Source: Desulfobulbaceae bacterium (lineage in GTDB: Bacteria; Desulfobacterota; Desulfobulbia; Desulfobulbales; Desulfurivibrionaceae). From it: DNA of 25,940 nt. The stretch lies in contig DOZO01000062.1 in assembly GCA_003517965.1 (NCBI GenBank), positions 38,214 to 64,153 on the forward strand. The letters are read 5' to 3'. Shown piece after piece: positions 13,244-21,108 of the stretch (position 1 is the first letter of the stretch; each line of letters begins with the position of its first letter). The position numbers were made by a program, and so were the translations under genes. The notes beneath the pieces are model-generated. The model had not been told where the DNA came from. It saw nothing but the letters and a program-made list of their open reading frames with translations, and ran no database searches.

Positions 13244-15837
13244 TGCGGCGCTGGCTCGGCCAACAGTTCGGCAGGCTCAGGGATGCCCGTCAGCAACGAA
13301 AGCAAGATTCGCAGCATCTGCTTAAGGCACGCTACCATGTGTTCCGCTCTCTTCTCACCAGCAACAACCGGGCCGTGGATTGCCTCAGCGAAATCGGCAT
13401 CTATCTGCGCTTGCAAGGTGATCCGGCTGGTCTTGCCCAGCTTGTCCACCGGCTGATTGAAGAAACCGCCCAAATGATCGTCCTGCTGGAAAATCTGGCT
13501 GGCAGCCGGTACCGTGGGTTGCTTGCCGCTCATCAGACAATCACCAAACTTATTCAGGATACGATTGCCCGGTTTGGCTCGCCCGAACATCTTCCCCATG
13601 TAATGCCGCTTGTCCAGGTTCATGACGGTATAAAAGGGCAAACCGGCAACAAGGCCGCGTCCCTGGCCGAACTGCGCAAGAGCGGTCTGTCTGCCCCGGA
13701 TGGCTTTGTGATTACCCTGGCCGGTTGCCGGTTTTTTCTTGACCACGCCGGACTTTCCTTGGAGTTGGTTCATCTGCTGGCCACCCAAGGCACAGACAGG
13801 GAGAAGCCTGTTTCTGCCGCCACCGCCGCTCAGGTTAAAGGTTTGATCACGCAGGCGTTGATCCCGCCGGTCCTGGCCGAGGCAATCGTCGGGGCGGCCC
13901 GCCCTTTCCTGCAAGACGGCAAGGCCCTGGCGGTGCGCAGCAGCAGCATCAGCGAGGATGGCAGGCATCATTCTTTTGCCGGGCAGTTCAGTTCGGTGCT
14001 CAATGTCCGCAATGAGGCGCAGTTCCTGAAGGCTTTCAAGGAGGTGGTGGCCAGCAATTTCAACCCCCGTAGTCTTGCTTACCGGCTCAACGCCGGGTTG
14101 GACCCCCTGTGCTTCGATATGGCTGTGCTCTGTCTGGAGATGGTAGAGGCTCGCGCCGCAGGCGTTCTGTTGACTCGCTCGCCTCAGGAACCGGAAAGCG
14201 GGCAGCTGCTGGTCAGCGCGGTTCCTGGTCTGGGCGAAGCGGCGGTTTCGGGTAGCGCTGCGGCGGATATTTATCTGGTCGGAGCGGATGGCAAGGTGGA
14301 TTGGCCGCGTTCCACCATCTCCGACAAGGAGCGTTTGCTGGTCTGCGAGGTGGCGGGCGGGGTGGCTTGGCATGAGCTGGCCCCGGAGGCCCGCCATCTG
14401 CCGGTGCTTAGTGAGGTGGAGCTTCAGGCTTTGTCTGGCTTGGGCCGAGAGATGGAGCGGCGCGAGGGCGTTCCTCTGGACCTGGAATGGGCAGTGGACA
14501 GCAAGGGAACACTGTTTATTCTTCAGATGCGGCCTATGACCACCATGGGCATTCAGGCTACGGACGACCTACAGCAGGACTTCCCGGTTTTGACCCAAGG
14601 AGTGATTGCCTCGGGAGGGCGGGCCATTGGCCGGGTGCTGGTGGTGAAGGGGAGAAAAGATTTCGAGAATATCCCTCGGGAACCGGTGGTTCTGGTCATG
14701 CAGCAGAGCTTTGTCGAGGCGGTAATCCTGCTCGGTCAGGTGGCGGCGGTGCTGGTGGAGTTGGGCAGCCCGGCGGATCATCTGGCCTGCGTGGCCCGTG
14801 AACAGGAGACCCCGATGGTTTGCGGCCTGAAAGACGCATCCAGCCTTTTGCGGGACGGACAATGGATTATCGTGGATGGCAGCCATGGCAGGGTGTATGA
14901 GGCTACTGCCGAAGAGATCGTCGCCGCACAAGAGGCCTGGCAGGGTGGGCACCTCGTCGCTCGGCCGACGCGCGCGCCGTTGCCACCGCTGCACCGGGAG
15001 CTGCAGGGGCTGGTGACAGCGCTCCATCTCACCGACGCTTACGGTCCTACCTTCTCCATTGTCGAATGCAGATCGCTCCATGACATCGTTCGCTTTGTAC
15101 ACGAAAAGGCGGTGCTGTCGATGTTCCACGCCGGCGATGAAATGCTGGAGAAAAACCTCGCTGCAGTGCATGTCATCGACTCGCCGGTGCCTTTTTTTGT
15201 CAGCGTCATAGATCTGGGCGGGGGCTTGTCTTTGGCTGGGCCACCCCGGCGCAGGATTTTGCCGGAGACGGTGATCTCCCGGCCCTTTCAGGCACTTTGG
15301 CGGGGAATCACCACCCCCGGCCTGCACTGGGGGCCGCCGCCCGGCGGGGCGCCTATGGGCTCGGTGATGTCCTCTTTTCTCACCGACCAGAAGTCGGAGC
15401 GGCCCATCGGCATGCCTAATTACGCCTTGGTCAGCCGTGATTACTGCAACATGAACGCCAGGATGGATTTTCATTTCATCATGATCGACGCGGTGGCTTC
15501 CCCGGAGCCGCGCAGCAACCACATCAAGTTCCGCTTCAAGGGCGGGGGCACTACCCTGGAAAGGCGGCGGCGGCGCGCCCTGTGTGTCGGGGAAATCTTT
15601 GAACAGTATGGATTTTTCGTTGATGTCAAGGAGGATCTGGTCAACGCCTCTTTGCAGGGGGCGATCCGGGAGGCCATCGAGGAAAAGCTGGTGATGGTAG
15701 GCAGGATTTTGGGTTTTACCAGGCTGCTGGATGCGGCTATGGGTGAGGATGCGATGATTCCCGCAGTGGTTCGCGCTTTTATGGAAGGGGATTACACTCT
15801 TTCGCGCGTAGTGGCAGGCCGGGAGAATCAGGCGTGA
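13243..15837 (+). CDS. PEP/pyruvate-binding (PPDK-like) protein with novel C-terminal domain, paralogue 3
   Basis: An 864-aa third paralogue. The basic N-terminal helix (MRRWLGQQFGRLRDARQQRK) differs from the others. The ATP-grasp part (about 125-435) has TGNKAASL (K137), AVRSSSISED (R232), SFAGQF, PGLGEAAVSG (328-337), LDLEW (E415) and ILQMRP. The swivel domain has GSPADHLA with His513. The C-terminal domain keeps CRSLHDIVRFVHEKA, DYCNM, NHIKFRF and ILGFTRLLD. The nucleotide-binding residues and the His are all kept, so the protein is probably active as an ATP-dependent histidine-phosphorylating enzyme; the acceptor is unknown. ATG 13243 overlaps the preceding stop (TGATG) after GGGGAGGA; GTG 13240 is a possible alternative. 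The 3' end overlaps the convergent metallophosphatase gene by 10 bases. Confidence 0.85.
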   Translation: MRRWLGQQFGRLRDARQQRKQDSQHLLKARYHVFRSLLTSNNRAVDCLSEIGIYLRLQGDPAGLAQLVHRLIEETAQMIVLLENLAGSRYRGLLAAHQTITKLIQDTIARFGSPEHLPHVMPLVQVHDGIKGQTGNKAASLAELRKSGLSAPDGFVITLAGCRFFLDHAGLSLELVHLLATQGTDREKPVSAATAAQVKGLITQALIPPVLAEAIVGAARPFLQDGKALAVRSSSISEDGRHHSFAGQFSSVLNVRNEAQFLKAFKEVVASNFNPRSLAYRLNAGLDPLCFDMAVLCLEMVEARAAGVLLTRSPQEPESGQLLVSAVPGLGEAAVSGSAAADIYLVGADGKVDWPRSTISDKERLLVCEVAGGVAWHELAPEARHLPVLSEVELQALSGLGREMERREGVPLDLEWAVDSKGTLFILQMRPMTTMGIQATDDLQQDFPVLTQGVIASGGRAIGRVLVVKGRKDFENIPREPVVLVMQQSFVEAVILLGQVAAVLVELGSPADHLACVAREQETPMVCGLKDASSLLRDGQWIIVDGSHGRVYEATAEEIVAAQEAWQGGHLVARPTRAPLPPLHRELQGLVTALHLTDAYGPTFSIVECRSLHDIVRFVHEKAVLSMFHAGDEMLEKNLAAVHVIDSPVPFFVSVIDLGGGLSLAGPPRRRILPETVISRPFQALWRGITTPGLHWGPPPGGAPMGSVMSSFLTDQKSERPIGMPNYALVSRDYCNMNARMDFHFIMIDAVASPEPRSNHIKFRFKGGGTTLERRRRRALCVGEIFEQYGFFVDVKEDLVNASLQGAIREAIEEKLVMVGRILGFTRLLDAAMGEDAMIPAVVRAFMEGDYTLSRVVAGRENQA

Positions 15838-16481
15838 TGGAAGCGCAAGCCCGGCAGCTCCACGGCGGTGAGGAGATTGCCGTAGACCGCGCCGGTATCG
15901 ATGCCGATTCGGAAGGGAGTGAGCAGCGGGGTGGCAAAGGGGGTGTGGCCGAAGATCACCCGCTTGCCGTAGTCCCGCTCCTCTGAAAGAAAGGGTTCCC
16001 GAACCTCGCAGAGATCGGAGATATTCTGTTCGGCCAGGGGCTGGTCGTGGCGCAGACCTGCATGAACGAAGATATACTCCTCTGTTTCCCAGTAAGGCAG
16101 TAGGGAATCGAGAAAGGCCCGGTGCTCGGGCGGCAGAAAAGCGAGGGAAGTGAGCTGGGCGAGGCTGGCGCCGCCGTAACTTTTCAGGGTGTTTTCCAGG
16201 CCAAGCCCCCGCAGATAGGGGAGCAGCACTTGATCACCGCTTCGGTGGTATTCGAGCAGCAGATACTCGTGGTTGCCCATGAGCGGTATCATACGTATTC
16301 CTTCGGCTCGCAGCCGGCAGAGCTGATCCAGCACACCCTTGGCATCGGAGCCGCGATCCAGATAGTCGCCGAGCAAGACCAGGGTATCGTGCGCCTGATC
16401 GAATGGCAGTCGGCTCAGCAGGAGTTTGAGTTTGGCCGCGCAGCCGTGGATATCGCCGATGGCAAAGATCTTGCCGCTCAT
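15828..16481 (-). CDS. Calcineurin-like (ApaH/PrpE-type) metallophosphatase
   Basis: A 217-aa protein of the bacterial serine/threonine phosphatase / diadenosine tetraphosphatase-like group. The four metal-site blocks are all present: GDIHG (9-13), GDYLDRG (38-44), GNHE (69-72) and, near the C-terminus, GHTPF, preceded by VHAGL. It should bind two divalent metals and hydrolyse a phosphoester; whether the substrate is a nucleotide or a phosphoprotein cannot be told. ATG 16481 has AGGA eight bases upstream, whereas a longer frame from 16550 lacks a ribosome site. It is convergent with and slightly overlaps the last dikinase-like gene. Upstream lies repeat copy B with a TATAAT box pointing this way. 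Confidence 0.87.
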   Translation of the reverse strand: MSGKIFAIGDIHGCAAKLKLLLSRLPFDQAHDTLVLLGDYLDRGSDAKGVLDQLCRLRAEGIRMIPLMGNHEYLLLEYHRSGDQVLLPYLRGLGLENTLKSYGGASLAQLTSLAFLPPEHRAFLDSLLPYWETEEYIFVHAGLRHDQPLAEQNISDLCEVREPFLSEERDYGKRVIFGHTPFATPLLTPFRIGIDTGAVYGNLLTAVELPGLRFHHA

Positions 16482-16611
16482 ATCATTGTTCCTGGTTGTA
16501 GCAGGCAGATTTTTGCCTTCCGGTGTCAGGCAAGAAATACTGGGGATCATTTATATTTTTCACCAATGCACCTTCTGGGAGTACGGATAATCTGTGCGGT
16601 TGTCTGAGGTT

Positions 16612-16639
16612 ATTATAGTGGATTGGAGCAAGGCGTCAT
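16612..16639 (-). promoter_or_regulatory. Sigma-70-type promoter for the metallophosphatase gene, inside a repeat
   Basis: On the minus strand ATGACG (16639-16634), a 16-base spacer and TATAAT (16617-16612) repeat exactly the boxes found upstream of the aldolase gene at 2420-2447. They lie about 130 bases before the metallophosphatase start. Confidence 0.55.
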
Positions 16640-16650
16640 TAAAAAAAATC

Positions 16651-16710
16651 GTAACTGATCATAGGATAGGCGACCAAGTTTCGCGCCGTATCCCAACTGT
16701 AATCGCTTAC
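16651..16710. repeat. 60-bp GTAA...TTAC element nested in repeat copy B
   Basis: It begins GTAACTGATCA and ends TGTAATCGCTTAC; the ends are imperfect inverted complements (8 of 11). Read on the minus strand the right end (GTAAGCGATTACAG) matches 13 of 14 bases of the arm of the 136-bp element at 18830. The segment is absent from repeat copy A, which marks its borders. Confidence 0.6.
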
Positions 16711-16797
16711 AAAAAATTATTCAGGCAAGAGGTTTATATGACAAGGCATTGTGCGGAGGAGATAGCTGGTCTATACTTGCATCTTGATGAGGAATAA

Positions 16798-16817
16798 GGG
16801 CACGGCATGCCGTGCCC
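16798..16817. repeat. REP-like perfect 20-bp palindrome
   Basis: GGGCACGGCATGCCGTGCCC is its own reverse complement. On the minus strand it is immediately preceded by the tetranucleotide GTAG (16821-16818), the hallmark placed 5' of the hairpin in REP elements mobilised by RAYT (TnpA-REP) proteins. It lies 65 bases upstream of the dNTPase gene. No RAYT gene is in the window. Confidence 0.6.
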
Positions 16818-16882
16818 CTACCGGATGATTAAATCTTCGGTTTAGAAATGGAATTACCTGTGATATATCGGATTATAACGCC

Positions 16883-18061
16883 ATGCGCCATGCGACAAAC
16901 CCCCATTTGCTTGTCTTGAAAGACCAACTGAACGCCCTTGAGGCCGCGCGTCTGTCGCCTCTTGCCAGCCTGAGCCGGGCGGGAGTTAGACGGCGCTTTG
17001 AGGAGGGGCAGGAAGAGGACCATCGTCAAGCCTTTGCCGTGGATGGAGATCGGGTTTTGCATTCACGGGCCTATACCCGGTATATCGATAAAACCCAGGT
17101 GTTTTACATGGTTGAGAACGACCATATCACTCATCGGGTTTTGCATGTGCAGCTGGTGGCCAAGGTCGCCCGGACCATTGGCCGTTATCTGCGGCTGAAC
17201 GAGGACCTCATTGAGGCCATTGCTTTGGGCCATGATATAGGGCATCCTCCCTTTGGGCATGACGGAGAGAAGTTACTGGACGCACTTTGCCGCGAGCATG
17301 GGCTGCCCTCGTTTCAGCATAACCTGCAAAGTGTCCGCTTTCTTGAGTGCATTGAGCGTCAGGGTAGAGGTTGGAATCTGACCTTGCAAACCCTGGACGG
17401 CATCATGTGTCATGACGGGGAGATCCATAACCGCAGCCTGGCGCCCCGAAGTGGTAAAGCCTTTGCAGATTTTGACCGGGAGGTCGCGGCCAAGGAGCTT
17501 GACCATGGTCTGGAACTGGTCCCCATGACCATGGAGGGTTGTGTCGTCCGTTTTGCTGACACCATTGCCTATATCGGCAGGGATATTGAAGACGCCATTG
17601 AGTTGAGGCTTATTCGTCGAGATGATATCCCGCCTCGTTGTCAGGCGATCTTTGGCCGGAGCAACGGCAGTATTGTTTATCGTCTGGTTACTGACTTGAT
17701 TGCCAACGGCCTGGAGGATGGGGCCATCGCCTTTAGTGAGGATGTTTCTTTGGGGTTGAAAGAGCTGAAGACTTTTAACTATGAACGTATTTATCTGAAC
17801 CCGGCCATCAAGCAGGGTCTGGCCAGGATCACTGATTGTTATCGAGCGCTGTTTGCCTCCTGTCTGAACCAGTTTATAAGGCAGGAGCGGCAGGCAGAGA
17901 TGTATGTGAATTTTTTAAATGAACAGGGACAGGAATATGTCGCTGATCAGCAGCCTGCGGCCATGGCGCGGGATTTTATCGCCGGAATGACCGATAAGTA
18001 TTTTCTGCGCCAGGCGAGGCTGCTTGGTTGTGAGCTTCCGAAAAAGACAGGAGAGACTTAA
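16883..18061 (+). CDS. HD-domain deoxynucleoside triphosphate triphosphohydrolase (dGTPase-like)
   Basis: A 392-aa cytosolic HD-superfamily enzyme expected to cleave dNTPs to nucleoside and triphosphate. Typical blocks are visible: VLHSRAYTRYIDKTQVF (58-74, the RLxxKTQVF-type segment), a metal-site His in HITHRVLH (81-88), the HD pair H117-D118 in LGHDIGHPPFGHDGE, and a later metal Asp in VRFADTIAYIGRDIED. The length fits the shorter bacterial dNTPase group rather than the ~500-aa E. coli Dgt. ATG 16883 has only a weak ribosome site, but conserved sequence begins soon after it. The acyltransferase gene starts one base after its stop, indicating co-transcription. Confidence 0.88.
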   Translation: MRHATNPHLLVLKDQLNALEAARLSPLASLSRAGVRRRFEEGQEEDHRQAFAVDGDRVLHSRAYTRYIDKTQVFYMVENDHITHRVLHVQLVAKVARTIGRYLRLNEDLIEAIALGHDIGHPPFGHDGEKLLDALCREHGLPSFQHNLQSVRFLECIERQGRGWNLTLQTLDGIMCHDGEIHNRSLAPRSGKAFADFDREVAAKELDHGLELVPMTMEGCVVRFADTIAYIGRDIEDAIELRLIRRDDIPPRCQAIFGRSNGSIVYRLVTDLIANGLEDGAIAFSEDVSLGLKELKTFNYERIYLNPAIKQGLARITDCYRALFASCLNQFIRQERQAEMYVNFLNEQGQEYVADQQPAAMARDFIAGMTDKYFLRQARLLGCELPKKTGET

Positions 18062-18062
18062 A

Positions 18063-18833
18063 GTGTATATTGTACCCAAGGGGCATAAATTTCGTTTGAG
18101 TAGGCAAGCTGCTCAACTCAGCTTTATTTTGCGAGGTGTTCTGGTTCTGGTTTTAGCGCCCCTGATCACTGTATGGGTCAGTATCACGACCATCGTCATG
18201 GCGCTTATCTTTCGTTGGTCAGCGGAGAAGATTCAGATTCTGCCTCGTGCCATGGGCAGGATTATTGCCTGGCTGAGCGGGGTTTCGGTCAGCATTGTCG
18301 GCCAGGAACTTCTTGAGCAGGGAACCCCTTACATCTTTGCCGCCAATCACCAGAGTCAGTTTGATATCTTTGTGCTCCAAGGCTATCTGGGCTGGGATTT
18401 TCGCTGGCTGGCCAAGCTGGAGCTGTTCAAGATTCCGGTGTTTGGTCAGGCTATGCGGCTGGCCGGGTATATCCCGGTGGACAGGGCCCATGGCCGCAAG
18501 GCGCTCAAAAGCCTGGATCAGGCGGCCCGGCGCATTGCCGACGGTGCCTCGGTGGTTATTTTTCCTGAGGGCACCAGAAGTCCGGACGGACGGCTTGGGC
18601 AGTTCAAGGCCGGGGCCATGGTGCTGGCTATCAGGGCCGGGGTGCCGGTGGTGCCGGTGGCCATTATCGGCACCCATCAGGTTTTGCCCAAGAGCAGGCT
18701 TCTGGTCAGGCCGGGCCGGGTGGAGATCAGGTTGGGCGTGCCTGTTTCTACCAGTGAATATACCGTCAAGCAGAAGCAGGAGCTGGCCGAACGGTTGCAG
18801 GGTATGGTTGCGGAATTGCTGAAGGGAAAGTAA
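18063..18833 (+). CDS. 1-acyl-sn-glycerol-3-phosphate acyltransferase (PlsC-like)
   Basis: A 256-aa membrane-bound acyltransferase that should make phosphatidic acid from lysophosphatidic acid in phospholipid synthesis. There is an N-terminal membrane region (about 21-50), the catalytic HX4D motif NHQSQFD (H96, D101), the substrate-binding FPEGTRS (167-173) and a later VPVVPVAIIGTH block. The GTG start at 18063 is chosen because AGGAGAG lies just upstream (18049-18055) and the dNTPase stop is one base away; a longer frame would overlap that gene. The TAA stop (18831-18833) lies inside the left arm of the 136-bp palindromic element. Confidence 0.88.
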   Translation: MYIVPKGHKFRLSRQAAQLSFILRGVLVLVLAPLITVWVSITTIVMALIFRWSAEKIQILPRAMGRIIAWLSGVSVSIVGQELLEQGTPYIFAANHQSQFDIFVLQGYLGWDFRWLAKLELFKIPVFGQAMRLAGYIPVDRAHGRKALKSLDQAARRIADGASVVIFPEGTRSPDGRLGQFKAGAMVLAIRAGVPVVPVAIIGTHQVLPKSRLLVRPGRVEIRLGVPVSTSEYTVKQKQELAERLQGMVAELLKGK

Positions 18834-18965
18834 GCGATCACAGGGCACTACATCTTGTGGCGATCGGGCCGGCTCACGTACTGAAGTACGCATCGCTGTC
18901 CCGCTTGTCACAACCTGCAGCACCCTGAGACCGCTTGTTGCGGGGCTTACCCTGTGATCGCTTAC
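18830..18965. repeat. 136-bp palindromic element with perfect 16-bp terminal inverted repeats
   Basis: The ends GTAAGCGATCACAGGG (18830-18845) and CCCTGTGATCGCTTAC (18950-18965) are perfect inverted complements. Inside are nested complementary segments: TTGTG at 18855 with CACAA near 18909, GCGAT with ATCGC, and a tight hairpin CGTACT-GA-AGTACG at 18877-18890. It fills the gap between the convergent acyltransferase and LD-carboxypeptidase genes and supplies the stop codon of the former. There is no transposase and no T tract. Confidence 0.8.
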
Positions 18966-18988
18966 GAGGGAAAAAACGCCAGGTCTGG

Positions 18989-19906
18989 TTATTGATTGCA
19001 GGGTTGCGGGAAAAGAATACGGCCAGAGGAGGAGTCCATCTGAGCCTTTGCCCCGACGGGTAGAATCTGGTTGCGACTGCCATGGCCGCAGGGAAAGTTG
19101 GCCCAGATCGGGATGGATCGGTGAGCCAGCAGGGCAAGGGCCCGCTCCCAGATGGCTTCCTGTTCGCCGCACTGGTCAAAATCTCCCAGGATAAGCCCGG
19201 CGATCTGTTCCAGCCGGCCAGCAGTCCAGAGGTGGGTAAGCAGTCGGTCGATGCGGTAGGGTGCTTCGCCGATATCCTCCAGTACCAGAATAATGTCCCG
19301 CCAGTCCGGTTCAAAAGGGGTGCCAAGCAAGTGCACCAGGCTGGTCAGGTTGGCGGGCAAAAGCCTGCCTTTGGCCTGGCCGCCTTTGAGAATTTCCAGG
19401 TTCTTAATCTTGATTTCCGGCCTTGGCTGACCGGTGAGCTGATTAAAAAAGGCCTCCTGCGAACCGCGATCGTTTCGGGGCAGGGTGGTGAGCATGGGGC
19501 CATGAAAGGTGATGAGCCCGGTTCTTTGCTGGATTGCCAGGAGCAGGGCGGTGAGGTCGGAAAAACCGATGAGCATTTTCGGCTGCTGCCGGATAAGGTT
19601 AAAATCCAGATCAGGCAGGAGTCGAAGGCAGCCATAGCCGCCGCGCACAGCCAGGATGGCTTTAACCTCCGGATCGCGCCAGAGTTCGTGTATCTCGGCC
19701 AGACGTTCCTGGTCGGTCCCGGCCAGGTAGCCGTGCTGACGGAGAATATCGCTTCGGTATCTGGGGTTGAATCCCATCTCGATGAGTATCTGCAAGCCGG
19801 CGCGGAAATCATTCTCGTTTCGCACCGGTCCGGCCGGGGCGATGATGCCGATGGTATCCCCTTTTTTCAGGGATGTGGCGAGGATGGGCTCAGGTGTTGC
19901 GTTCAT
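18989..19906 (-). CDS. LD-carboxypeptidase (peptidase family S66)
   Basis: A 305-aa serine peptidase of the LdcA / microcin-immunity MccF family. In murein recycling LdcA removes the terminal D-alanine from muropeptide tetrapeptides in the cytosol. The catalytic triad is visible: Ser116 in IGFSDLTA, Glu211 in LVLEDIGE and His276 in PCGHG. IIAPAGPV near the N-terminus and AVRGGYGCLRLL (86-97) are also typical. Its start overlaps the end of the pantothenate kinase gene by 17 bases on the same strand, so the two are probably translated from one message. There is no clear Shine-Dalgarno, consistent with coupling. Confidence 0.9.
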   Translation of the reverse strand: MNATPEPILATSLKKGDTIGIIAPAGPVRNENDFRAGLQILIEMGFNPRYRSDILRQHGYLAGTDQERLAEIHELWRDPEVKAILAVRGGYGCLRLLPDLDFNLIRQQPKMLIGFSDLTALLLAIQQRTGLITFHGPMLTTLPRNDRGSQEAFFNQLTGQPRPEIKIKNLEILKGGQAKGRLLPANLTSLVHLLGTPFEPDWRDIILVLEDIGEAPYRIDRLLTHLWTAGRLEQIAGLILGDFDQCGEQEAIWERALALLAHRSIPIWANFPCGHGSRNQILPVGAKAQMDSSSGRILFPQPCNQ

Positions 19907-20663
19907 GGAGTAATTGCAGGCCGGTTAGGGTTAGCATTGGATCAAGATGGTCGATGCTGTTGGTGTACGGGGCAATAAGGGTGGCCATGCCGCCGGTCGC
20001 CACTGTCTGCGGCAGATCAGGAGCCATCTGTTCCCGCAGACGGCGGATCAAGCCATCCACCATGCCGCCATAGCCGAAGAGGATGCCAGACTTGATTGCC
20101 GCCACAGTATTGGTGCCTATGGGTGCATCAGGCGGGGTGGAGATGTCAACCTGGGGCAGCTTGGCGGTGCGGCTGCCCAGGGCCTCCATGGCAATGGACA
20201 GTCCAGGGGCGATAGCACCGCCCAGGTATTCGCCGGTGGCGGAAACACAGTCCCAGGTGATGGCGGTGCCGAAATCAACGACAATGAGAGCGCCCTTGAA
20301 CCTGGCATAGGCGGCCACGGCATTGACGAGACGGTCGGCTCCTATTTCTGCGGGGTTGTCAATGAGAACCGGCATGTCGGTCTGTACTTTGTCGCTGCCG
20401 ACCATCAAGGGAACGGTCTCCAGGTAGCGGGTGGCAAAGGTTGTCCAGGTGGCCTGCATTGTTGGCACCACGCTGGAAATGATGGTGTCGGAAATATCGT
20501 TGAAGCGAAGGCCTTCCATTACAAAGAGACCGTGGAAAATGACGGCCAGTTCATCAACCGTACTGCCCTTGTCAGTTTTTATCCGCCAGTGACAGCGAAG
20601 TTTTGGACCAGTGAAGACCCCGATAACCATGTGGGTATTGCCAATATCAACCGCCAGCAGCAT
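19890..20663 (-). CDS. coaX: Type III pantothenate kinase
   Basis: A 257-aa ASKHA-fold kinase for the first committed step of coenzyme A synthesis (pantothenate to 4'-phosphopantothenate). Signatures are VDIGNTHMVIGVF (N-terminal phosphate loop with the catalytic Asp), GADRLVNAVAAY, VVDFGTAITWDCV and GGAIAPGL. ATG 20663 has AAGGAG upstream and begins directly at the conserved MLLAVDIGNT; a longer frame from 20765 carries a non-conserved leader and is rejected. It is the first gene of a two-gene minus-strand unit with the LD-carboxypeptidase and is divergent from cutA. Confidence 0.94.
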   Translation of the reverse strand: MLLAVDIGNTHMVIGVFTGPKLRCHWRIKTDKGSTVDELAVIFHGLFVMEGLRFNDISDTIISSVVPTMQATWTTFATRYLETVPLMVGSDKVQTDMPVLIDNPAEIGADRLVNAVAAYARFKGALIVVDFGTAITWDCVSATGEYLGGAIAPGLSIAMEALGSRTAKLPQVDISTPPDAPIGTNTVAAIKSGILFGYGGMVDGLIRRLREQMAPDLPQTVATGGMATLIAPYTNSIDHLDPMLTLTGLQLLHERNT

Positions 20664-20782
20664 GGAGATACTCCTTGGTTGTGGTGAGAAACGCTTACCG
20701 CTAATGTAAAGACTGTACCAGAGATCGGGGCAGGGAACAAGAATAGATGGCGTGCTGCTGGGCAATTACGGGAGAGAAATAA

Positions 20783-21106
20783 ATGAGCGAATATATTCAG
20801 GTTGCCACCACCGTGTCCACCGAGAAGGAGGCCAGGGCCATTGCCAGCTTGCTGGTTGAACAGCGACTGGCTGCCTGTGTCCAGGTTATTGGCCCTATTA
20901 CCAGTCACTACCGCTGGCAGGGAAAGATCGAGACGGCCAAGGAATATCTTTGTCTGGCCAAAAGTAGGGCCGCGCTTTTTCCTGAGATTGAGGCGGCGAT
21001 CAAGGCGATTCATCCCTATGAGATTGCGGAGATTATCGCCTTGCCTGTAATTGCTGGCAGCAAGGAATATCTGGGTTGGTTGGCCGCTGAGGTAAGGGGG
21101 GCATAA
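20783..21106 (+). CDS. cutA: CutA1-type divalent-cation tolerance protein
   Basis: A 107-aa small trimeric ferredoxin-like protein. The family pattern is clear: VATTVSTEKEARAIASLLVEQ, LAACVQVIGPITSHYRWQGKIE, EYLCLAKSR and the C-terminal HPYEIAEIIALPV...YLGWL. CutA proteins are associated with copper/divalent-metal tolerance, though their molecular role is unsettled. GGGAG before ATG 20783 supports the start. The small zinc-ribbon gene follows after two bases and should be co-expressed. Confidence 0.92.
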   Translation: MSEYIQVATTVSTEKEARAIASLLVEQRLAACVQVIGPITSHYRWQGKIETAKEYLCLAKSRAALFPEIEAAIKAIHPYEIAEIIALPVIAGSKEYLGWLAAEVRGA

Positions 21107-21108
21107 AT

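Larger units (their letters stand above)
16581..16779. repeat. Dispersed ~131-bp repeat, copy B, interrupted
   Basis: Diverged copy of 2389-2519. It is colinear except for extra DNA after the A-tract: the 60-bp palindromic element at 16651-16710 plus a short AT-rich flank (16711-16720) that resembles the A-tract on the other side and may be a target duplication. The whole 16482-16882 intergenic region consists of this repeat, the insert, a REP-like palindrome and short unique flanks; no gene is evident. Confidence 0.75.

Noticed and set aside
6186..15837. Calling the three large genes ppsA or ppdK
   Set aside because: The ATP-grasp and phosphohistidine domains fit, but the PEP/pyruvate barrel needed for those reactions is not seen, so a pathway gene name would over-claim.
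16594..16797. 67-codon open frame across repeat copy B, overlapping the metallophosphatase upstream region
   Set aside because: It runs through the repeat and the inserted palindrome. The equivalent frame in copy A has an in-frame TAG, so the frame is not conserved and is best explained as repeat DNA.
20664..20765. N-terminal extension of the pantothenate kinase (start at 20765)
   Set aside because: Conserved CoaX sequence begins exactly at the ATG at 20663, which has AAGGAG upstream; the extension is Ser/Pro-rich non-conserved translation of the promoter region.
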